Made by a program: the position numbers and the translations under genes
Assembly: GCF_000003815.2 (NCBI RefSeq)
Contig: NC_049989.1
Location: forward strand, 8,460,251-8,524,250
Direction of reading: 5' to 3'
DNA: 64,000 nucleotides
DNA from: Branchiostoma floridae
Lineage: Eukaryota > Chordata > Leptocardii > Amphioxiformes > Branchiostomatidae
In this document: in pieces, positions 1-10,135 of the stretch
Position numbering within the stretch: the first letter of the stretch is position 1
How the letters are laid out: each line of letters starts with the position of its first letter
The notes under the pieces: model-generated
Databases searched by the model: none
What the model was told of the DNA's origin: nothing
The model's input: only the letters and a program-made list of their open reading frames with translations

Positions 1-348
1 TGACTGATAAGCTGTGCGGGACACTGTGCGGGTCCGAGTTTTAAGTGGCTGTTCCATCTGACTTGCGCGGTTTGTAAAACCAGGTAATGTCAAATTGTTC
101 AAGGCTTTACACCAATCATAATTTGTGAAATTCTTTGACTTCTCTGTCTAACTTTGACCAATAGTACGGGGGCACCTTATGTTATGTCAGTAAATTTTGT
201 TGGTCCTAACAAATTAAGTTGTGAAATAGATGCAGAATATACATTCACCCGAAAGTGTAAAGATTACCGAAACTGACAAAGTTTCAGTTGCAAAGTCCAC
301 CGCGCTGTTGCGTTTAATGACTTATATACATTGTTTTATTGCTTTTAG
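1..348. other. Upstream/intronic sequence, no gene seen
   Basis: No recognisable coding signal or repeat. The stretch ends in a pyrimidine-rich tract and an AG at 347-348 that reads as the 3' splice site of the first KCTD-like coding exon, so part of it is probably intron. Confidence 0.4.
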
Positions 349-769
349 GTTCTAAATTTGTTCAAGCAAATACACCGATGAAAGGAAAGATGAGTAGTAA
401 CGATATCGTGCATCTAATCGTCGGCGGTCACATCTACACCACGACCAGATCCACTCTCGCCCGCTACGGTCCGTCCGAATTAAGCACCATGGTGCCCCAA
501 GCACCTTTGAGAGGCCGAGGGAGGGCACAAGGAAGCTCTGCCGCCTTGCGGGACGACCAGAGGCGTTACTTTATAGATCGGGACGGGACGGTCTTCAGAC
601 ACGTGCTGAACTTCCTCCGCATCGGCGAGCTGGTCCTGCCTGACGAATTCAGAGAGTACGATCTGCTGGAGAAGGAGGCTGAGTACTACGGATCCAGGAG
701 CTGATCGAAGCTCTCCGGAAAAAGTTGGGCAAGCAAGACGAGCATTACGGTTATGATGACTGGGATTAG
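349..769 (+). pseudogene. KCTD-like BTB (T1) domain gene copy 1, frameshifted near the end
   Basis: The exon follows a good acceptor (ends at 348), so the ATG at 339 lies in the intron. The likely start is the ATG at 378 or, by comparison with the intact paralogue at 2872, the one at 390 (MSSND). The product would begin with a potassium-channel tetramerisation-type BTB domain: LIVGGHIYTT, then RYFIDRDGTVF, then HVLNFLR and LVLPDEF. These domains oligomerise and often act as cullin-3 adaptors. Two things are odd. The segment after the first helix (about 498-540) is replaced by an Arg/Gly-rich insertion absent from the paralogue. In addition, the frame is lost around 690: the reading frame stops at 702-704, but a second frame from 692 encodes IQELIEALRKK, the expected end of the domain, and runs to a stop at 767-769. 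A missing base, real or an assembly error, explains this. The product is also far shorter than the paralogue (213 aa). Confidence 0.65.
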
Positions 770-2296
770 TTGAACTTTACTTCCAATCCAAATTTCAATA
801 TCCAAGTTTGCCATTGGACCTTATACCTAGCCGCTAGCTTGCTTGGTGATCAGTATTTGTTGTATCTAAATCGACGTCTTTTATGCGTTTCCATATACTT
901 AAATTTCCCGGGGTCGGTATGTTTAAAAAATGTCTGGCTTGGTATGTTTAAAAATGCCTGGTTTTAAAAGGATGTAGACAAAATTCTTCGCAAATTTACC
1001 ATATACTTGAGATTCATTCAGGGCATCTAGATCTGAAACAGATAACTACACTCATCAGCCGTTGCGTTAGATATACATACACATACATGATTATAACAGT
1101 TGACGCTAGCATAAAAGAAGATAAAATGGGGACTTGATAAAAAGATATAAGGAAAAGAATCTTTAAACATAAAGGCCATCGTAGCTACGTGACAGTCCTG
1201 CTTTGAAAGTTCGAATTGAAGGATAGCAATTTAGTTCTCAACGATGAGAACTGCTATGCTAAGTGAGACTGTATTTATGAAAGACATCATAACTTATAAA
1301 TTGGATATATATATGAAAGCGTAGCATAGCTGATAATACTATGATATTCGTACATATATATTGTGTAATTAATCGTTTGACGTTATGAGAAATTACCTAA
1401 CGAATGTTGTTTGTTCTTGCGAGAATTCGATATGCTTTCCAATGGCAAGGAAGCTAACATCCAGGTTTCTCATCTCCTTCTAGCATATGTTTAATATATT
1501 AACGTTATATATTGTCAATAATTTTGGTATTCTGGTATGCCTAGGGATCAGAAGATAGTAATGAAAATATATGTGTATGCTTTTATGAACAACAATGCAC
1601 ATAATGTACCATTAAGGTAGGTTCCTCTTGAAACGACTTTGACATACAACTATACTTTTTTTTTACCAAATGACCGTCTGACCTAGCCTGATTAAATCTC
1701 GCTTATAGCAGCCCGCCAAACATCCGCCGGCCCTCCGCGGGAGGGGCCAGTTACAGCCCTGGACAGCGGAGTTTGTGTTACACAGACTACGTCTGACCGA
1801 ATGACCGTACCCTGAGCACGACGTCATCACGTAGCTTTACTTCCTCTACTTAAGCGCTATGGTTTAGACATCAGTTATCTTGGAGAGGCCGAACGTGAGG
1901 AGCAACATTTCTGTTTTCAAACGTATTCATCTTCCTGTTTCAGGTATTGTCTAATTTTTATGTTACTGGGTGATTTTTACTAAATTTGCTTTCCTAACTT
2001 GGGCACGAAAATTGCTCAAAATTATGGTGGTGACACTGCCGTAGTTTGGTTGTTGTTTATAAAGGCACGTCTAAAAAGAGCAATTCAGGTCTGGTCCCAT
2101 GTTATAACCGTAGCGTTAATTTTCCTATTGTATTGCCGTTTGAAATACGGTAAATTTAGCGCTTAACATACTGACTTTGGCAACGTTTTACTGTGAAAAC
2201 TGGCATACAGACAGCTAGTAAAAGACAGGTCTCGTACACATGTTTACCGCGAAGTCAAAGAAAGGTTACACTCTAACGTTTAACAAGTGCGCTTAT
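770..2296 (+). other. Intergenic stretch with a possible KCTD promoter
   Basis: No gene seen. Most is AT-rich. A GC-richer island at about 1700-1830 contains a CRE-like ACGTCATCA at about 1822-1830. It is followed by a sequence that could be a 5' untranslated exon ending at CAG|gtattg (1943/1944) and splicing to the acceptor at 2836. This promoter/exon reading is speculative. Confidence 0.25.
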
Positions 2297-2760
2297 GGTC
2301 TCAGAACACAGTTTTTCGCCTATGGGGATTTACATGGTTAAGGACCCCAAAGTAAGGTGGTTCGACGACTCAAAACCTATAGTAGGGTGCAGATACAATT
2401 TACAAGAATTTAGTATGTTGAAGCCGAGGGTACAACCTACAAAATATCTGAAAATGAGCATAGATTTGCCTGCTCGTTTTTCTATAAAAGACACTTTGAT
2501 TTGACCCCCAGCGGAGGTCATGGAACTGCAGGCGACGACCAGGAAGTGCCGGTAACAGTATCAATGCGCAAATTCCCGCCGGCCGAAGAAGCAACGTAAT
2601 CCAATTTATACAGTGTCAACAACGATATATTCCTCTACCATTCACCACAGTTTCCACCTCGCTGTTGTGCACGGAAGAATAACTACGGCCTTTCAATGCA
2701 AGTACAGCGGTGCACTATTTTAAGGACGGGGGTCGCGGAGAAATACTGTGTTCTGAGACC
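2297..2760. mobile_element. Non-autonomous DNA transposon (MITE-like), TTAT target duplication
   Basis: The ends are inverted copies: GGTCTCAGAACACAGT at 2297 and its reverse complement ending at 2760, with further imperfect pairing inward (GGACCCC near 2340, GGGGGTC near 2727). Directly outside both ends is TTAT (2293-2296 and 2761-2764), which looks like a 4-bp target-site duplication. There is no transposase-sized open frame inside the 464 bp, so it is a non-autonomous element. It sits just upstream of the intact KCTD-like coding exon. Confidence 0.75.
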
Positions 2761-2836
2761 TTATAAGTTATATGGCAGTTCAAAGTCCAACACGCCTGCC
2801 ACCTCTCGTGACTTATTGAAGTCTTTTTACTTCCAG

Positions 2837-3513
2837 ATTACAGGGTCGTTCAAATTAAATACTGACGAAAAATGAGTAGCTCTGATTCCGTTGTGAGTCT
2901 TAACGTCGGCGGTCACATCTACACAACCGCCCGATCCACCCTGACCCGTTTCCGAGACTCCGTGTTGGGCGCCATGTTTGGCAGAGACTTTGACGCCTTG
3001 CGCGACGACCAGGGGAGGTACTTCATCGATCGGAACGGCAGGCTGTTCGAACATGTGCTCAACTTCCTCCGTACAACCCAGCTAGTCCTTCCTGAAGACT
3101 TCAAAGAACTCCCTCTGCTCGAGATTGAAGCAGACTTCTACCAGATCCAGCCGCTCATTGAAGCACTGAAAAGCTACAAGGCCAGTATTAACCAACCCTG
3201 TGCTCAGGACTTTGTGTCATTTTCTGTTCGACATTCGGGGGGAGATTCGGGTGCACCCTATGTATTTGTAGGTGCTAATACTCAAGAAGTTGAGGATACA
3301 GTGAACAACATGGTACAGACCCTTGGAAGCCAAATGTTTCAAAAATATTTCGCAAGTCGTAAATGTTTACCGTATGAAACGTACGTGGCCACGCTGCTCG
3401 GAAAGCTCCATGAGATGGGATTTACTGTTCAGAGTTTTGTAGCCAGTAGCGGCGTGCCGACATGGGTCATGGTGCGAACAAGACCCAGGAACTCTGAGAC
3501 AAAAGAACCTTAA
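2837..3513 (+). CDS. KCTD-family BTB (T1) domain protein, intact copy
   Basis: The coding part is 2872-3513 (213 aa). A pyrimidine-rich acceptor ends at 2836, so the exon has about 35 nt of 5' UTR before ATG. Residues about 6-105 form a T1-type BTB domain: VSLNVGGHIYTT, MFGRDFDALRDDQ, RYFIDRNGRLFEHVLNFLR, LVLPEDF, EADFYQIQPLIEAL. Residues about 120-205 form a compact C-terminal region (VFVGANTQEVEDTV, WVMVRTRPRN) like the C-terminal domain of small KCTD proteins. By family knowledge such proteins oligomerise and commonly recruit cullin-3 to substrates; some regulate G-proteins or Hedgehog signalling. The exact KCTD subfamily is not assigned. The neighbouring copy at 349-769 is a tandem paralogue. 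A canonical AATAAA lies at 3801-3806. Confidence 0.85.
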
Positions 3514-3905
3514 GACGCACTTCAAAATGTCATAATTTACATGATTTTATTACTTTGTGGTGATTTCAAAATAAGATAATGCCGTAAAGATGATGTAAAC
3601 AACTTAAACCGATTGAGCATTGACTTATAAGCATTTGAGCAAGTGGAATTAGAACTACTGGGTTACATCTGTAGCTGGCTCCGTAATGTCCAACTCCGAT
3701 TTAAGCATGATAACAAGTTTGTTCTGTCGGTACTGTCGCGACTACTTTTACTTTGTCGAGAATGACCGATATCTATACCATGTGGCTTCTGCAATTAACT
3801 AATAAACTTAAGCTGGATATATGTAATGACTCAATTTGTCGTCGGACGTCCATGTACATGTACTTATGGACCGGAGAGTGCCGTATATATTTGTTTAAAA
3901 GGGGT
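3514..3905 (+). other. Probable 3' UTR of the intact KCTD-like gene
   Basis: No coding signal. AATAAA at 3801-3806, about 290 nt after the stop, is the only good polyadenylation signal nearby. Confidence 0.4.
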
Positions 3906-3909
3906 GGGT

Positions 3910-4168
3910 GTACCCTGGAACCAGACTGATACCCAGGGGCGACAGGCGGTTTCTTCGGCGACTCAACACAGTCTGCCCGCCAATCTAATTTAGCGCTTGG
4001 AAGAGGTACAGCCCGATGGAGTTTTGCCGGCCCCTGGTCAGAGAAAACCTCCTACGGGCTAAACTCCCCGCTGCGCTAATTTTAGACCGGCGAGCAAACT
4101 GCCTTGGGCTGCCGAAAAAAAACGACTGGCTGCCCGGTCGGTCTGGCACCCTGGGTAGCAAAGGTGAG
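3910..4168. mobile_element. Long-arm inverted-repeat element (MITE-like)
   Basis: The left arm (ACCCTGGAACCAGAC, about 3911) pairs imperfectly with the right arm (GTCTGGCACCCTGGGT, about 4141-4156). The similarity continues inward through TTTCTTCGGC versus GCCGAAAAAAAACG and TCTAATTTAGCGC versus GCGCTAATTTTAGA. The whole element is therefore a degenerate hairpin. It codes for nothing credible. Confidence 0.6.
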
Positions 4169-4546
4169 ATAAAGAAAATCGGTCACCCAAGACCCGGGGA
4201 AAACGAAACGGAAAAATAAAATAATTGCGACCGAGGTATATATTTCACACAAGCACAATTTGGACTTCTCCAGTTCTTGGTCATACCTACTCTTGCTCTT
4301 AGCATCTGCGTGAATAATCATTTATGACGATGATGATGATTTAGTGAGGATTATCATCAAGGACAAGCAGGGGTTGCACAGGCTGTTGGGGAACAGTCAC
4401 TGTCCTAATTATAAAGGCATAAATATCATTGGGTATTTATTGTTCCGGTATGTTCTAAAGCCTTGAGGCATCTTACACACCATGTGACGATCTCGAGTTA
4501 GTCCCGGAAACTAGTAGTAAGCTAGCAATGACATGTCGTTTATCAA
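4168..4546. repeat. Dispersed repeat family A, copy 1
   Basis: The stretch from AAAGAAAATCGGTCACCCAA (about 4173) through CCGAGGTATATATTTCACAC to the 75-bp tail around CACCATGTGACGATCTCGAG is repeated, diverged, at about 8652-9031. The two copies keep the same order and orientation, so a unit of roughly 380 bp was duplicated or transposed. Confidence 0.7.
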
Positions 4547-5344
4547 GTATGTTAGTGACACTACTAGCGTGCGCGCAATAATTTTCGCCTGTTCTAAAAA
4601 AACTGCATGGCCACATGTACCCCAATAGTCAATCAGAATAATGAAATACAGTCAAACTTTTTCGACCACTCAAGGGACTGATAAAAATGGTGAGGGTAAA
4701 CAGTTGGCCACTATAAACAATATTCGTCATGCTTGACTTCTTGTCACAATGATGACCAATACAGGTGGTCCTTATTCAAAGGCCGTCCGGAAAACAGGTT
4801 GAACTGTAATACTTTCTGATAGCATGCTCTGAATAGCGAAAAGAAATCATGTTCTTTTTCGACACTGCCTGATTGTACAATTAATCATTGAGCAATCTCG
4901 TTAACTTTCTCTCAAATACTATAATTGGATAACACCAAAAGGTGACATCAATCTTTCTGAAGGAAAGGTGATTACAATGTGCCTTGAAGTAATAAGACAC
5001 TATCTAAGACACTAATTACACGTCTATAAATCCATATTCATGGAAGGGTTCAGGTTGTATCTAACCAACGGAAAAATAAAGAACGTTCAAGTCACATTCC
5101 TCTATCAAATAGATCTGTCAACAATATCTTTTCTCTAACAATTACGCCTAAGGCAGATCCTAAAGTCTTGTGACCATCTCGTGATCTCCTTGTGACCGAC
5201 ATACACAATTTACATGTCTACTTGCATAAAAAATACTTACCTGTGATAACATCACCTATAAATACGAAGTTGTCTTTCTTCTTCAATCAGATCAAAGAAC
5301 TCTGTTTGAAGTTGTGTCCACCTTTTTCTTCACGGTGTGAAATC
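4547..5344. other. Intergenic, promoter side of the C1q gene
   Basis: AT-rich sequence with no gene or clear repeat seen. The C1q-domain gene must start transcription in the last part of this interval, but I see no convincing core promoter element. Confidence 0.3.
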
Positions 5345-7753
5345 ATGGAGTTCCTACCGAAAAGTTTACGTGTTCTAGTTGTTGTTGTGTTGGTTGGGCT
5401 GTTAGGGTTGCCGCACGCCAGGTGTGCTGTTTTACAAAGACACCGAAGCCTTGGCAACGAAGACAATACCCTCTATTACGACGGTGAGTGTGAAGAAATA
5501 TATTCCCAGCTTTTTTCATGAAAAATTCCTCTTCGTTTCCTCTGTATACATCCACTACATTAATCCTCATACGTGATAATCCCAATGATGAGCGTTATCT
5601 TTATATGATTATCAATTGTATTTTAGACGCAGAGTTTTCTAACTAGTGATTATAAGACCCCGAAAGTAAATGCTTGAATCTAAATTTTGCAGATTTGTCC
5701 TAGCGCTTCACATACATGTATTGCGATAGTTTGAAATACAAAATACGATACGTGTCTTTCTAGCTATCTCTGTCATCGGGTAAAACCAAGGACGTAAAAC
5801 TTTGCTAACCAACTCGTAGCTGTAGAATGACAATTTATTCACTTTGTCTTTTCTGTTGCGTGTAGATGGAAAGGCAAACAAAATCCGTGAAGAAGCAAAT
5901 CCCGTTTACCTCCCGGATCCGGAGATCGAGGAAGCTACTCTATCGCCAGAGGAACAAACGACAGTGGCGGTTCCCACTACGGTAAAAACGACCACGGCGG
6001 AGGCCCCACCCACAACCACCACCACGACCCAGCAAGCCAACGCAACCACCACCACCGCTGCTACAAGCAACACCACCGCAAACGCAAACACCACCACTGC
6101 TGCTACAAGCAACACTACCGCGAACGCTACCACCACCGCTGCTGCAAGCAACATCACCACCACTGCCCAACCAACGACGCCCACCCCGCGACCACCGGTA
6201 CCGCCCCCGCCCCCGAAGCCGGCCGCTCGGGTAGCCTTCTCCGTCGCACGGCTCACGCCTTTCGGGCCCAGGAGGAGGGACACCGTCCCGCCATTTGAAC
6301 ACATGTTCAGTAACGCGGGGGGAGCGTTTTGCATGCATACCAGCATCTTCACTGCACCTGTAGCAGGTAAGACATAATTATGTTACTGAGCCGACTACTT
6401 ATACTAGTACTGTAGATCATATGATACTGTTGAATTATTTTCGCTTTACAAGGAACTGAAAGAAATATTTCAAGTATTTGTTATATGTCTAGGATTTCCT
6501 ATAATTTGCTCTCCGAAAGAGTGTTTTAGATGTGTAACTATTCTAGAGAATTCTACATGTAGTGAAAAGTACATGTCATCGGGACATGCAATACCAGGGC
6601 CGGGGCGCACGTAGAAAAATCAAGGAAAAGTATTAAACAATGTGCAAAGTGTTAAACTTTCAACCAATAACAAATAGACAACCATACACGTAAATCTATT
6701 CACGAACTATGATAAGGTTTTTGGACAGGGTAATGGTCTTATAGCCTTTTTAAGGCAGTTGGGGTAGTGGATTGCTGATCCACGTAAGTTGGGCACAGCA
6801 CTGGAGGGCGGAGCCCATCAATCTCCTCCCACCACGTGCACCTTTTTACCTCCCCAGCCGAGGTCAGGCATGCATGTACACCTGTATGGACTGGATTGAG
6901 GAAAGTCGTGTTGCTCTAAGTAAGAGGTTTCAGAAATATCTTACAACCCCCATAACTTGTGTGTACATTTATAGGGACGTATCAGTTCTCGTGGAGCGGC
7001 CAGAAGCGGTCGGAGTTGAAGATGTACCTCGGGTTGTACAAGAACGGTGAGGAGATGGCTGGAGTGTACGAGGCGGACATAGACCCGGACAGGTTCCCTA
7101 ACCTGAACCCGCACACCGCCTCCAACACAGTCATCATGCATCTGTACGAGAAAGATGAGGTTTGTCAAGAAAATACGATTTTTGACCTGTTTCTTTCATT
7201 TTTTTGTAAACTTCAGAAACTGTTCTACTCCTACGAGGACGAAAGCTATAACATTCCAATATACATGTATTTCGATACAGGCCAATCGCTTCTATAAAAT
7301 GTCGATATTAGTGATTTCCATTTTAAACTATAGATAGATTTTGGTTTCAGATTGCACTACGAATGTGTTGGCAAGACGGAAATAATTCTTCATTGCTAAG
7401 CTTTCTATACCTCCAAACTGTATACGGTGTCCTCTCTCGCAGTAATACTTTAGTGGTAATTTGCACGAGCCCGTTGGCTACCTAAGCTTCTACCATGCTT
7501 CTACAGAGGCGGTGACCAAGTCTCCATCCAGTGGTTATAGGGAAGCGTGAGATATTATTCAAACAAAGATAATTTCTCCATGTGCTAGCTAGATTTGTCA
7601 ATTCTGGGTTCGCATGCGTGATTTGCTAATTTTGCAATTTCCCCCCAGGTGACAGTGGTGATAGCAGAGGGGGCACAAACTTACAGCACGGAGTTCGGCA
7701 AATACACCAGCTTCTCTGGCTTTCTGCTCTTCCCAGACGACCCAGAAGTCTAG
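5345..7753 (+). CDS. Secreted C1q-domain protein with Thr/Ala-rich linker
   Basis: Four exons: 5345-5483, 5866-6366, 6975-7159 and 7649-7753; phases 1, 1, 0 close to a 309-aa protein. Residues 1-28 are a signal peptide (basic MEFLPKSLR, then VLVVVVLVGLLGL, cleavage near HARC). Residues about 75-150 are a low-complexity Thr/Ala/Asn linker with repeated TTTAATSNTTANA-like units, likely heavily O-glycosylated, followed by a Pro run. Residues about 160-309 form a C1q/TNF-like jelly-roll: ARVAFSVAR, GGAFCMHTSIFTAPVAG, TYQFSWSG, LGLYKNGEE, then TSFSGFLLF at the end. These domains form trimers and bind diverse ligands, often in innate immunity. There is no collagen stretch, so it differs from C1q and adiponectin; the mucin-like linker takes that place. 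The start at 5345 is chosen because the signal peptide begins there; an in-frame ATG at 5192 would bury it. Confidence 0.85.
6745..6960. repeat. Dispersed repeat family B in C1q intron 2
   Basis: The block around TTTTTACCTCCCC, GTCAGGCATG and GGATTGAGGAAAGTCGTG resembles a block at about 57290-57400, which has TTTTACCTCCCC, GTCAGGTAGACA and a CCCAAGTGCACAA followed by a tRNA-B-box-like AATCAAACCCC. Both look like members of one dispersed family. The copy here ends only about 15 bp before the acceptor of C1q exon 3. Confidence 0.45.
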
Positions 7754-7935
7754 ACGTCTTCTGACTACTGAAATTCTTGGCCAAAAAATAGTAATACGCC
7801 GTCTTGTTTATGGTCGATATTTTTTGCCAGAAAATGAAAATGGAGGAATTTTCCCTGCTTAAACGTAATGTGCATGTACATATTATTACTTAGCTTAGTC
7901 ACTTATGTGGTATAAGACGCTGCACTGGTGGATGC

Positions 7936-8510
7936 ACGAAATGGCGCTTAGTCACGTAATGAGACATATGTAGTCTACATTTTGATTGGCAACAACTTCA
8001 GGCGATTTTTGAGGCCTGCTGTGCATATTTGCATATCTATGTCTATTAATGCCGCTAATAACGTAATGAGACATACTTAGGCATCGTTTTGATTGATAGC
8101 ACTCTCCGATAATTTGTGGCCCATTGCGCACATGTAATGTCTGCCTAGTTTTCAAACGAATTCGCGCACATGTAATGTCTGCCCAGTTTTCAAACGAATT
8201 CGACAGTCGCACATGTTTCAAGACGTTTTCATCACAGGCAACTTTAAGGTGTTTGTAATGTCAGAATTGCGATACACGTATATATTGGGGACTGACGGTC
8301 TACTTCCTATAAATAAAGATGTTGTTTGTACAGACTGGTTTCTTTGTATCTGTTCAATCGTGTGGCATCTATGGTTTATTGCTAGAGGGCCCCATTAGGC
8401 TGTTCAACCCGTGTGTCTATAAAATGCAGTACAAACAGGTGCAGACGGTAATTAAGATCTATTTACAGGCCTCGGTATACTTTTTTTTCTGTTGCAATAT
8501 TTGAACAACT
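7936..8510. repeat. Dispersed repeat family C, copy 1 (empty site)
   Basis: This block (TACATTTTGATTGGCAAC, CAGGCGATTTTTGAGGCC, CAAACGAATTC, GACTGGTTTCTTTGTA) is repeated in the same order at about 9056-9680. It contains a local 38-bp tandem duplication of GCGCACATGTAATGTCTGCC...GAATTC (about 8126-8201). Around 8268-8300 it shows the uninterrupted form of a site that carries an insertion in copy 2. Confidence 0.75.
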
Positions 8511-8651
8511 CCGTCATGGTCAGCAAAATTAATATGCCTCAAAACAAGGACAGAATGAACTAGTTTGCTAGTGAATGGCTAAAAGCAATACTTGATTTTT
8601 GTTTTGTTCACTTACGCTTTTTACATTTTTGTATATTTGTTTTAAAGGGGA

Positions 8652-9031
8652 GGTTGATATAAAGAAAATCGTTCAACCAAGACCTTGGGAAAACGAAGTG
8701 GAGAAGTAGAACAAAAAGACCTGTGACCGAGGTATATACTTCACACAAGCACAGCTTGAATTTCACCAGCTTTTCTATACCTATATGCATATGTATCCCT
8801 TAATATATGCTTTAATCATAGAGTGATAACTGACTGAACGAAACGGACAAGCAGGGGTTACACTTATAAATAAATGGTGCTCGGGAACCGTTGCCAAATA
8901 GGCATAAACATCATAAGATATCTATTGGTCCCGTACCTTCTACTGCCTTGAGGCATCTTACACACCATGTGACGGTCTCGAGTTAGTCCCGGAAACTAGC
9001 TGTAAGCTAGCAATGACATGTCGTTTATCAA
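8652..9031. repeat. Dispersed repeat family A, copy 2
   Basis: Diverged copy of 4168-4546, sharing AAAGAAAATCG, CCGAGGTATATA, TTCACACAAGCACA and the tail GAGTTAGTCCCGGAAACTAG. It lies between the two family C copies. Confidence 0.7.
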
Positions 9032-9039
9032 ATAATACG

Positions 9040-9680
9040 GTAATACGGTACGATTTTGTAAGTAGACATACTTAACCTACATTTTGATTGGCAACTTCAG
9101 GCGATTTTTGAGGCCTTCTGTGCATATTTATATGTACTGATGGCAGTAATCACGTAATTGTTTGATTGACAGATGTTTCAGATACTAGCAATTTGTAGCC
9201 CATTTTGCACATGTAATATCTGGTCACTTTTTAAACGAATTCTACAGTCATACATGTTTCAAGATCTTTTTATCACATGTAACTTTAAGGTGGTTGTAAA
9301 CTGAGAATTGCGATAAACAGGGTCTACCTAAACACCTCAACCAACCTCAAACGACTCTAATATGCAGTGTAAATGTATCCAGAGTGCTATACAAGGTTGT
9401 TGCCCATGTACTCTTTGTATTAGAGTCATCTGAGGTTGTTTGAGATCGTTTTAGGTGTTTAGGCAGACCGGGATAAATGTATACCTTTAGGGACTGGGGG
9501 GTTACTTTCTATGTATAAAGCTGCTGTTTGTTAAGACTGGTTTCTTTGTACCTGTTCAATTGTGCGGCACCAAGGTTTATTGCTGGGGGGCCCCATTTCT
9601 TCCAGCAATGTGTCTATAAATGTAGTACAAACAGGTGCAGAGGGACCTAATATGTATTTACAGGCCTCAGCAAAGATTTC
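9040..9680. repeat. Dispersed repeat family C, copy 2 (occupied site)
   Basis: Second copy of the family C unit, parallel to 7936-8510 and interrupted at 9318-9472 by a small inverted-repeat element. Confidence 0.75.
9318..9472. mobile_element. 155-bp inverted-repeat insertion with GATAAA duplication
   Basis: Arms GGTCTACCTAAACACCT (9321) and AGGTGTTTAGGCAGACC (ending 9469) are reverse complements over the first 17 bases with one mismatch, and pairing continues to ACTCTAAT/ATTAGAGT. GATAAA flanks both sides (9312-9317, 9472-9477; the G at 9472 may belong to either). The paralogous repeat at 8268 has the same flanks joined without the element, so it is an insertion. Confidence 0.8.
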
Positions 9681-9787
9681 TTTCTGAAAATTTGAGAAAT
9701 TTCATAAAAGTAAATACCAAAGAATTTAGTCCCAGCATTGTCTTCTTGAGTAACTATGTAATAGTTTCCAGGTTTTTGCATTTGCTT

Positions 9788-9789
<2 letters not shown>

Positions 9790-9862
<73 letters not shown>
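9790..9862. repeat. (TA)n microsatellite
   Basis: About 36 uninterrupted TA units. Open frames of alternating Tyr-Ile across it on both strands are artefacts. Confidence 0.98.
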
Positions 9863-9865
<3 letters not shown>

Positions 9866-10135
9866 TTGTGTGTATATATCATGTTGCCAAACTATTGTCC
9901 ATAATGCCTAGCCTGCAAAATTGCAAGTTGTCCAAAACTTTACCCTGCAAAATATCAGACAGACTGTTGACTGGCAAAAAAAGATTACTAACTGACAATA
10001 CAGCGTGCATTCATCATGAAATTCGAAACAATATCACACAATGCAGAACCTGTTCTTGTTATTGACATTTAAAAACATTGTGAGAATGGATATGACTTTG
10101 AAACACATTTTAAGAACTGCATTCCACTTTCTATT

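Noticed and set aside
339-377. ATG at 339 as start of the first KCTD-like protein
   Set aside because: It lies before the acceptor AG at 347-348, so it is intronic; ATGs at 378 or 390 fit the family start.
5906-6352. Long minus-strand open frames opposite the C1q exon 2
   Set aside because: They are shadows of the Thr/Ala-rich coding repeat (Val/Gly low complexity) with no independent support.
9635-9904. Tyr-Ile repeat proteins on both strands
   Set aside because: Translation of a (TA)n microsatellite.
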